Shown here: piece by piece, positions 34,614 to 40,819 of the stretch | Position numbering within the stretch: position 1 is the stretch's first letter | How the letters are laid out: each line of letters starts with the position of its first letter | From: an uncultured Comamonas sp. | GTDB taxonomy: Bacteria > Pseudomonadota > Gammaproteobacteria > Burkholderiales > Burkholderiaceae_C | Length of the DNA: 40,819 nucleotides | NCBI GenBank assembly: GCA_902175065.1 | Contig: CABIIJ010000014.1 | Span: forward strand, 1 to 40,819 | Reading direction: 5' to 3' | Program-made: the position numbers and the translations under genes | Notes under the pieces: generated by a model | Seen by the model: only the letters and a program-made list of their open reading frames with translations | The model's database searches: none | Told to the model about the DNA's origin: nothing

Positions 34614-36375
34614 GGGCAATTCTCAGGCGGTTCCGGGTGTCTGGTCCATCATGCGGCCTGTGCAGGACCAGATCCGCCTGGCCATGGTCTTGGCGGGGCT
34701 GGCAGCCGCCTGTGCCCTGGGGGCCTTGTGTGCGCTGGCCTGGTGCGTGCATACCTTGCTGATCGCACCCGGCCAGTGGCCTTGGGCAGCCCTGTCGCTG
34801 GCCGTCGTGCTGACGGTACTGGCGTACGTTCTGCGGCTGACGGCATTCAATCGCTCGCATTTCGCGGCCTTCCAATTGGAAACCCGCTTGCGTACCGATC
34901 TTTCCGAGCATCTGGCGCGGGTGCCGCTGGGCTATGTGCAGCAGACCGGCTCCGGTGCTTTGACCAAGGTGATGATGGATGACGTCAAGGCGCTGCATGT
35001 GTTTGTGGCCGACAGCACGCCTTTGTATGCGCGGGCTTATGTCTCGCCGCTACTGACCTTCGCGCTGCTGTGGTGGCTGGATTGGCGGCTGGCCCTGGCG
35101 GCGACGGCGGTGCTGGCGGTCGGCATGGCGGTGGTGTCGCTTGCCATGCGCGGCAGCGGCGAGATGATGCAGCATTACCACGCCGCCAGCGAGAACGTCA
35201 GCAAGGCCGTGGTGGAGTATGTGCAGGCCATGCCGGTGGTGCGTACCTTCGACACCGGCACAACCACATTCCAGCGTTACCAGCAGGCACTCAATGCCTT
35301 CGTCGAGGTGGTGTTGCAGTGGTACCGGATGGCGGGTGTGTCGTCGCGCCTGTCGATGGCCATCCTCAATCCGCTGCCCACCCTGGCGGTGCTGGTGTGG
35401 CTGGGCGGCTGGCTGATCAGCCGTGACGCGCTGGCGGCTTCGACCTGGTTGGCAGTGCTGCTGGTGGGCACGGGCATGGCCGAATCGCTGCTGCCGCTGA
35501 TGTCGCTCAAGCACCTGGTCGCCAAGACACAGATGAGCATCTACCGCATCCACGAAGTCATGGCCGAGCCGGAGCTGCCAGTGGTGGATAGTGCCCAGGC
35601 CAAGGTGCCGCGAGATGCCAGCGTGTGCTTCGAGAACGTGGATTTTCGCTACATGGCTGATGGCGAGCGGGTGCTGCAAGGTGTGAGCTTCGAGGCACCT
35701 CAAGGCAGTGTCACGGCATTGGTCGGCCCTTCGGGTGCGGGCAAGACGACGGTGGCGCGGCTGATTCCGCGCTTCTGGGACGTGAGTTCTGGCTGTATTC
35801 GGGTGGGCGGCGTGGATGTGCGCGAGATGCTGCCCGAGGTCTTGATGCAGCAGGTGGCTTTCGTGTTTCAGGACACGTTTCTGTTTGCCGACACCATCGC
35901 CAACAACATCCGCCTGGGTCTGGGTGCTGCGACCATGGATGAAGTCATTGCCGCTGCCAAGGCCGCCCAGGCCCATGAGTTCATCATGGCCTTGCCGCAA
36001 GGCTATGACACGCCCGCAGGCGAGCGGGGTGTCTTTCTCTCCGGCGGGCAACGCCAGCGCATCACCATCGCCCGCGCCATCTTGCAGAACCGGCCCATTC
36101 TGGTGCTGGACGAGGCTACGGCCTTTGCCGACCCGGAAAACGAGGCGGCACTGGTGGCGGCACTGTCGAACCTGATGCACGGCAAGACGGTGCTGATGGT
36201 GGCGCACCGGCTATCGACCATCCGGGATGCCGACCAGATTCTGGTATTCGACCAGGGGCAACTGGCCGAGCAAGGCCGACACGATGCGCTGGTGGCACAG
36301 GGCGGCGTGTATGCGCGGCTATGGCATAACTATGAAACAGCGCAGAACTGGTCGCTGGCAGGAGTCATGGCATGA
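34606..36375 (+). CDS. ybtP: ABC transporter half, inner membrane permease/ATPase (YbtP-like)
   Basis: A 589-residue fused permease-ATPase. The membrane part covers about 20-300. The ATPase has Walker A GPSGAGKT (374-381), signature LSGGQ (478-482), Walker B ILVLDE (498-503) and switch His534. The D-loop reads ATAFADPENE rather than the usual SALD, as in the YbtP/IrtA-type siderophore importers. Although built like an exporter, YbtP with YbtQ imports the iron complex. The start MSEGNSQ has GAGGGGG about 12 bases upstream and overlaps the permease gene; a longer frame to 34411 lies inside that gene and is not used. Confidence 0.93.
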   Translation: MSEGNSQAVPGVWSIMRPVQDQIRLAMVLAGLAAACALGALCALAWCVHTLLIAPGQWPWAALSLAVVLTVLAYVLRLTAFNRSHFAAFQLETRLRTDLSEHLARVPLGYVQQTGSGALTKVMMDDVKALHVFVADSTPLYARAYVSPLLTFALLWWLDWRLALAATAVLAVGMAVVSLAMRGSGEMMQHYHAASENVSKAVVEYVQAMPVVRTFDTGTTTFQRYQQALNAFVEVVLQWYRMAGVSSRLSMAILNPLPTLAVLVWLGGWLISRDALAASTWLAVLLVGTGMAESLLPLMSLKHLVAKTQMSIYRIHEVMAEPELPVVDSAQAKVPRDASVCFENVDFRYMADGERVLQGVSFEAPQGSVTALVGPSGAGKTTVARLIPRFWDVSSGCIRVGGVDVREMLPEVLMQQVAFVFQDTFLFADTIANNIRLGLGAATMDEVIAAAKAAQAHEFIMALPQGYDTPAGERGVFLSGGQRQRITIARAILQNRPILVLDEATAFADPENEAALVAALSNLMHGKTVLMVAHRLSTIRDADQILVFDQGQLAEQGRHDALVAQGGVYARLWHNYETAQNWSLAGVMA

Positions 36376-38195
36376 GTACACAGCAACCCACACCGAAGAC
36401 CGCAACTAGGATCACGCCCCTGCGCGAGACCTGGCAGCAACTGATGAGCAGTGCCCGCAGCCGCGCCCCCCAATTGCGGGCCAGCCTGATCGGGCTGGGC
36501 TTGGCTGCTGCCCTACAAGGCCTGGCACTGGCATGCCTGATGCCCTTGTTCCAGGCACTGATTCCGCAGGCGGATTGGACTGCCGCCTGGCCCTGGCTGC
36601 TGGCGATGACAGCATTGATGCTGGCAAGCACGGCAGTGCGTTGGTGGGCCCAGGGCTTCGATTACCGGGGCGACATGGTGCACAACACCCATCAACTGCG
36701 CACCGAGCTGGGCGAGCAGTTGCGGCGGATTCCGCTGGAGGTCTTGCAGGACAAGCGCACCGGCGCGGTGAATGCCACGCTGCTGGGCAATGTGGACGAG
36801 ACGCTGAGCTACATCCTGACCGTTGCCAATATGATGGCAACCGCCCTGGTTACGCCAGTGGTGGTGGCGCTGGCAGCCCTGTGGTTCGACTGGCGCATGG
36901 GGCTGATTCTGCTGCTGGTGTTTCCGCTGCTGATTCCGTTGTACCGCTGGCGGCGTCCGGCCTTCGGGCGCGGCATGCGCATGCTGGCCGATGCCAACGA
37001 GCGCACCAGCAGCGATATTTTGGAGTACGCCCAAGGCCTGCCGGTACTGCGGTCGGCATGTTGTGTGGGTGAGCACGCTGTGGCCTTGCAGGCCAGTTTC
37101 AAGCACCTGGAAATGATCCAGACCATCGGCCAGAAGAAAGGCGCCAAGCCGAACCTGGTCCTGGCAACCGTCATGGAGCTGGCCATCCTGCTGGTGGTGT
37201 TCGTCGGCACGCTGTTGGTCGTGCAAGGTTCGCTGGATGTCGCCATTCTGGCGGCCTTGATGGTGATCGTGGTGCGCTTTGCCGAACCGTTGGCGACTTT
37301 TGTGCTGTACGCCAAGGTGATTGACCTGATCGAGGCCGCTCTGGGCAAGATCAATGCCCTGCTGGCCGTCGCGCCCTTGCCCCAGCAATCGCCCGAGCAG
37401 ATGCCAAAGACTTTTGACGTGGCATTCGAGGGTGTGCGCTTTGGCTATGCCAGTGCCGAGCAGCCCACGCTGCGCGATCTGGATGCGTATCTGCAAGCCC
37501 GCAGCCTGACGGCCTTGGTTGGCCCTTCAGGCAGCGGCAAGACCACGGTGACGCGTTTACTGATGCGCCATGCCGACCCGCAGGCTGGGGCCATCACCAT
37601 CGGTGGCGTGGATATCCGCGCGATCGCGCCGGAGCAGCTCAATGCGCTGATTTCCGTGGTGTTCCAGGACGTGTACCTGTTCGACGACACCATCCTGGCC
37701 AACATCCGCATGGCCCGGCCCGACGCCAGCGATGCAGAGGTCGAGGCCGCCGCCCGTGCGGCCCATTGCCATGAGTTCGTCACGCGCTTGCCCGAGGGCT
37801 ACGCCACACGCGTGGGCGACATCGGCGGGCGGCTCTCGGGCGGCGAGCGTCAGCGCATCAGCATTGCGCGGGCCATGCTCAAGAATGCCCCCATCGTCAT
37901 CCTCGACGAGCCTACCGCCGCGCTGGATACCGAGAGCGAAGTGGCGGTGCAGACCGCCATTGATGCTCTGGTGCGTGAGCGCACGGTGATCGTGATTGCC
38001 CACCGCCTATCAACCATTGCCGCTGCCGACCAGATTCTGGTGATCGACGATGGACAAGTGGTCGAGGCCGGCAGGCATGCCGATCTGCTGTCCTGTAAGG
38101 GCCGTTACGCCCGCATGTGGCAGGCCCAGCAAAGTGCCAAGAACTGGCATGCCAGCCGCGAGGCACAACCAAATTTTGACTTAGCAGGAGATTGA
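36372..38195 (+). CDS. ybtQ: ABC transporter half, inner membrane permease/ATPase (YbtQ-like)
   Basis: A 607-residue partner of the preceding half-transporter. Membrane segments span about 35-315. Walker A GPSGSGKT is at 384-391, signature LSGGE at 488-492, Walker B IVILDE at 508-513, and the D-loop PTAALD is canonical. With YbtP it forms the heterodimer that carries the ferri-siderophore across the inner membrane. ATGA overlap with the ybtP-like stop indicates coupled translation. Length agrees with YbtQ (about 600). Confidence 0.93.
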   Translation: MSTQQPTPKTATRITPLRETWQQLMSSARSRAPQLRASLIGLGLAAALQGLALACLMPLFQALIPQADWTAAWPWLLAMTALMLASTAVRWWAQGFDYRGDMVHNTHQLRTELGEQLRRIPLEVLQDKRTGAVNATLLGNVDETLSYILTVANMMATALVTPVVVALAALWFDWRMGLILLLVFPLLIPLYRWRRPAFGRGMRMLADANERTSSDILEYAQGLPVLRSACCVGEHAVALQASFKHLEMIQTIGQKKGAKPNLVLATVMELAILLVVFVGTLLVVQGSLDVAILAALMVIVVRFAEPLATFVLYAKVIDLIEAALGKINALLAVAPLPQQSPEQMPKTFDVAFEGVRFGYASAEQPTLRDLDAYLQARSLTALVGPSGSGKTTVTRLLMRHADPQAGAITIGGVDIRAIAPEQLNALISVVFQDVYLFDDTILANIRMARPDASDAEVEAAARAAHCHEFVTRLPEGYATRVGDIGGRLSGGERQRISIARAMLKNAPIVILDEPTAALDTESEVAVQTAIDALVRERTVIVIAHRLSTIAAADQILVIDDGQVVEAGRHADLLSCKGRYARMWQAQQSAKNWHASREAQPNFDLAGD

Positions 38196-38198
38196 ACC

Positions 38199-40307
38199 AT
38201 GCCCCCCTTCAAATTGCGTCTTCTCAGCCTGGCGCTGATTTCGCTCCATTCCCTGGCAGGAATGGCTACTGCGCAAGCACAAGACGTAGCAACAGACGCC
38301 GGGGATGTTCAGTCGCTTGCTCCTGTGGTGGTGTCGGCCAGCAAACGCGGCGAAACCCTGGATCAGCTCAACGGTGCCGCCAGTGTGGCCGACCGCCTGG
38401 CCCTGGACGATGCCCAGGTAAGCTCTACCCTGGAGCTGGACCGGGTCTTTCCCGAGTTGTACATGTCGCACAGCGCGACATTCCTGTTCCCCATCATCAC
38501 GCTGCGCGGGGTGACGTCTGCCCAGGATTTCTACAACCCGGCCTTGACGATCTATGTGGATGGCGTGCCGCAACTGCCGACCTTTGCCGCCCAGTCGTTA
38601 CTGGGGGTTGAACAGGTGGAACTGCTCAAGGGGCCGCAAGGCACGCTGTATGGCAAAAGTGCCCAGGGCGGCGTGCTCAACATCGTTTCCCACAAGCCCG
38701 ACAACACACCGCAGTTCGCCGCCCGCGCCGGCGTATCGAGCCGCGACGGCTATCAGGTGCAGGCGGAGGGTTCCGGGCCACTGGTCGAGGATCTGCTGTA
38801 CGGGTCGGTGTCGCTGCTGGGCAATGACGTCAATGGGGATATTCGTAGTGACGTGATCGGCAGTGACAAGCTGGGTGGCGTGCGTTCGCGAGCCGGCAAC
38901 GTGAAACTGCGCCTGGCGCCGACCGGCAGCCCATGGGAGTTGGGCCTGAGTGGTGGACGCGATTGTGCGACGGGTGATCAGGAGGTCTATACCCTGTTCG
39001 ACGACTACAAATCGCGCAGAGCCTATGTCTCGCCCAATCTGCCAGAGGCCTACCGGGATTACCGCCAGAAGCGCTGCGCCAACAGTTTCGCCGCCAATGG
39101 ACAGTACGATTTCGACCAATGGCGCCTGAACGTGATCGCCAGCAGCCAGCGTGTGCATACCTCGCGCCACTGGCCGATCGACATTTATTTCCCGCAGTTC
39201 TCCGAGCACTGGAAGCAAAACACCCAGGAAGTACGCCTGTCGACACGGGCGAATGAGACTGGTGATGCCTCTCCACGCGCCTGGGATGCCGTGTTCGGCC
39301 TGTACCGCCAGGAAGTGGATATGTCGCGGGGTTATCAGTTCGACATGGTAGTGCCCAGCCTGTATCGGGTCGTGGATTCTGCATCGACCAACCGCACCGA
39401 GTCCCTGGCGGCTTATGGGGATGTGACCTGGCACCTCACCTCCAAGGCGGATATCACGACCGGCCTGCGCTTCACCCGGGATGAAGCCCGAACCCGTTTC
39501 GACGGCGAGCAGATGGGCAATGGCTTCCAGGGCCAGGCGTCATCGAGCCAGAACACCTGGCTGGGGCACGTTGCCGCTGGCTATCAGTTTGCACCGCAGT
39601 GGCGCGGCTACATCAACGTGGCGCAGGGTTACAAGCCGCTGGGCTACAACCTGGCACCTTCCAGTGTGGATGATGCCAAGGGCTATGGCCGCGAGCGCTC
39701 AATCAGCTACGAGGCCGGTGTGCGCTATTCCGCCGATACGCTGCGCGCCAGCATGGCCGTCTACCGCGTGGACAGCAAGGACGTGCAGCTCTATGGCGAT
39801 GGTGACATGGGCAACCAGACCTTGCGCAACGTCGGTGACACTCGCTCGGTTGGCGTGGAGTTCAATACCGAGTGGGATATCACCCGACAGTGGACGCTCA
39901 GTGCCGGGGGCTTCGTGAATGACGCCACATTCCGCCGCTTCGAGGACTCCAGCGCCTGCACCGGCTGCACGCACAACGACGTGCCGATGGCGCCTCGTTA
40001 TGGCGTGACCTTGGCCGCCAAGGGCAATGTGCGCGTGGGTGACACGGTATTGCGACCACAGCTCTCAGTGCGCCGTACCGGAGCACATTACTTCGACAGC
40101 GCCAATACCCTGCGCCAGAACGCCTATACCGTGGTGGATGCCGGGCTGGCCTGGAATCCGACCAGCAACCTGGAGTTGATGCTCTACGCCCAGAATCTGA
40201 CCGACAAGGACTACCGGACCTATGGCTTCTCCTACGGGGCAACCGGCAATTTCGCTCAGGTGGCGCCAGGCCGGACCGTGGGGCTGACGGCAACCTATAT
40301 GTACTGA
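38199..40307 (+). CDS. fyuA: TonB-dependent ferric-yersiniabactin-type receptor (FyuA-like)
   Basis: A 702-residue outer membrane receptor. It has a signal peptide 1-28 (cleavage after AQAQ), the TonB box region LAPVVVSASKRGE (40-52), a plug with ITLRGVTSAQDFYNPALT then YVDGVPQL, and KGPQGTLYGKSAQGGVLNIV. These blocks agree almost residue for residue with Yersinia FyuA as recalled. The barrel ends in TVGLTATYMY with a terminal aromatic. AGGAGA precedes the ATG, only three bases after the ybtQ-like stop. FyuA is about 673 residues. The close similarity is the best single clue that the product is yersiniabactin-like rather than pyochelin-like. Confidence 0.95.
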   Translation: MPPFKLRLLSLALISLHSLAGMATAQAQDVATDAGDVQSLAPVVVSASKRGETLDQLNGAASVADRLALDDAQVSSTLELDRVFPELYMSHSATFLFPIITLRGVTSAQDFYNPALTIYVDGVPQLPTFAAQSLLGVEQVELLKGPQGTLYGKSAQGGVLNIVSHKPDNTPQFAARAGVSSRDGYQVQAEGSGPLVEDLLYGSVSLLGNDVNGDIRSDVIGSDKLGGVRSRAGNVKLRLAPTGSPWELGLSGGRDCATGDQEVYTLFDDYKSRRAYVSPNLPEAYRDYRQKRCANSFAANGQYDFDQWRLNVIASSQRVHTSRHWPIDIYFPQFSEHWKQNTQEVRLSTRANETGDASPRAWDAVFGLYRQEVDMSRGYQFDMVVPSLYRVVDSASTNRTESLAAYGDVTWHLTSKADITTGLRFTRDEARTRFDGEQMGNGFQGQASSSQNTWLGHVAAGYQFAPQWRGYINVAQGYKPLGYNLAPSSVDDAKGYGRERSISYEAGVRYSADTLRASMAVYRVDSKDVQLYGDGDMGNQTLRNVGDTRSVGVEFNTEWDITRQWTLSAGGFVNDATFRRFEDSSACTGCTHNDVPMAPRYGVTLAAKGNVRVGDTVLRPQLSVRRTGAHYFDSANTLRQNAYTVVDAGLAWNPTSNLELMLYAQNLTDKDYRTYGFSYGATGNFAQVAPGRTVGLTATYMY

Positions 40308-40314
40308 TGCAGGT

Positions 40315-40352
40315 CTGAGTGCAGGTCTTCGCTTCATTTGGACTGCACTCAG
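40315..40352 (+). terminator. Dyad after fyuA (possible attenuator)
   Basis: Perfect 10-bp arms CTGAGTGCAG (40315-40324) and CTGCACTCAG (40343-40352) around an 18-base loop begin seven bases after the fyuA stop. No T-run follows, so strong intrinsic termination is doubtful. It may protect the receptor message or reduce readthrough into the next gene. The left arm is part of a direct repeat GCAGGTC/GCAGGTC (40309-40327). Confidence 0.5.
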
Positions 40353-40408
40353 GCCCCAGATCACGATCGGCAACCCCCTTGATGAACACATCGGATATGG
40401 AGGCTAAG

Positions 40409-40681
40409 GTGTCAATACACCCTGATTCACGGCATGCAACGGCCTTCAACCTGAAGCCACTGATGGTGGCCTACATGGCCTGCACGATGGCTATGATGGC
40501 GTTCGTGGCGCTGATTGGGCCGATCGCGCGATTGCTGCACCTGCCCGCATGGCAGGCAGGTGCAGTTGTCACGGTGGGCGGTGTACTGTGGATGCTGCTG
40601 TCGCGCCCCTGGGGCACCTTGAGTGATCGGCGTGGGCGGCGCGCGGTGTGTCATGGTCAAGTTTGCCTCAGGCATGTCCTT
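40409..40681 (+). pseudogene. MFS transporter N-terminus, truncated by IS5-family element
   Basis: Only about the first 80 residues of a major facilitator protein remain: two hydrophobic segments (MVAYMACTMAMMAFVALIGPI and WQAGAVVTVGGVLWMLL) and then the loop motif GTLSDRRGRR, a typical MFS signature. The GTG start is chosen because GGAGG lies five bases before it; ATG at 40397 is the alternative. MFS-like sequence stops at about 40648. About 33 bases of uncertain origin follow before the IS end. It directly follows fyuA and could have been a siderophore exporter, which the canonical cluster lacks. Whether a full copy exists on the other side of the IS cannot be seen. Confidence 0.7.
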
Positions 40682-40819
40682 AGAACCTGTTCAAAGTCTC
40701 CCCGAGGATGTGAGAAGCTCGGGGCGTGAGAAAGAACTATCCGAGCGACATCAGTCGCGAACAATTCGAGACCATCAAGCCACTCTTGGAGAGCGCACGC
40801 AGGAAGACTGCGCCGCGCA
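40682..40819 (+). mobile_element. IS5-family insertion sequence, left end
   Basis: The element probably begins near 40682 (GAACCTGTTCAAAGTCTCC), after a TTA that would suit the TNA-type target of several IS5 subgroups. It continues past the window. The boundary is inferred from where the MFS similarity ends and the transposase leader begins; the right end is not visible. Confidence 0.6.
40726..40819 (+). CDS. IS5-family transposase, N-terminal part (cut by window edge)
   Basis: The frame from GTG reads MRKNYPSDISREQFETIKPL followed by LESARRKTAPR, which is the typical start of IS5-family transposases (DUF4096-type N-terminus) with the PSDIS-x-EQF-x-x-I-x-PLLE pattern. Only 31 residues are inside the window, so catalytic residues cannot be checked. 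Confidence 0.75.
   Translation, partial: MRKNYPSDISREQFETIKPLLESARRKTAPR

Noticed and set aside
35050-36207. Minus-strand 385-codon open frame opposite ybtP
   Set aside because: It is a His/Gln/Arg-rich shadow of the ABC transporter gene.
1-40819. Composite transposon formed by the two flanking insertion sequences
   Set aside because: The left element is IS3-family and the right one IS5-family, so they cannot act together as matched ends.
1-40819. CRISPR arrays, tRNA or rRNA genes, phage attachment sites
   Set aside because: No regularly spaced repeats, tRNA-like segments or integrase genes other than the IS transposases were seen.

Overview
The window carries an almost complete yersiniabactin-type siderophore locus with a complete HasA-type hemophore system built into it. 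Coding regions are GC-rich, genes are tightly packed with 4-8 bp stop/start overlaps, and both ends are cut by insertion sequences. This fits a GC-rich proteobacterium, most likely a beta-proteobacterium of the Burkholderiales/Alcaligenaceae kind. That placement is inference from composition and family resemblance; no rRNA, tRNA or housekeeping gene is present to fix it.

Left edge (1-932): the 3' end of an IS3-family insertion sequence, whose terminal repeat ends at about 273 inside a LysR regulator gene and truncates it. Biosynthetic arm, minus strand (22524 down to 989): irp2-like NRPS (ArCP-Cy-A-[MT-like]-PCP-Cy-PCP), irp1-like PKS/NRPS (KS-AT-MT-KR-ACP-Cy-MT-PCP-TE), thiazolinyl imide reductase, type II thioesterase, one protein that fuses the salicyl-AMP ligase (YbtE-like) to the salicylate synthase (YbtS-like), and an EntD/Sfp-type phosphopantetheinyl transferase. 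Together these can make salicylate, load it, extend it with cysteines and a malonyl unit, reduce one thiazoline and release a yersiniabactin-like product.

Hemophore arm, minus strand (31779 down to 22619): a heme-type TonB-dependent receptor (HasR-like), a secreted HasA-like protein, a type I secretion system (ABC ATPase, membrane fusion protein, TolC-like outer membrane factor), and a small protein resembling only the winged-helix half of Fur. This arm lies directly upstream of irp2 on the same strand. Control and uptake: an AraC-family regulator (YbtA-like, minus, 33157-32144) diverges from a plus-strand uptake operon of a YbtX/RhtX-type permease, the heterodimeric ABC pair YbtP/YbtQ, and a FyuA-like receptor. 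An MFS gene then follows and is cut by an IS5-family element at the right edge.

The main observation is regulatory. A 26-bp element occurs with one mismatch both in the ybtA/ybtX divergent promoter (33176-33201) and upstream of hasR (32008-32033), in the same orientation relative to the downstream operon. Partial copies lie in the hasA-hasD gap. This suggests that the siderophore-type AraC regulator controls both siderophore and heme acquisition. Other notable points are the ligase-synthase fusion, the Fur-like protein without metal sites, an enlarged and divergent HasA, and a KR domain whose catalytic Tyr position holds His.
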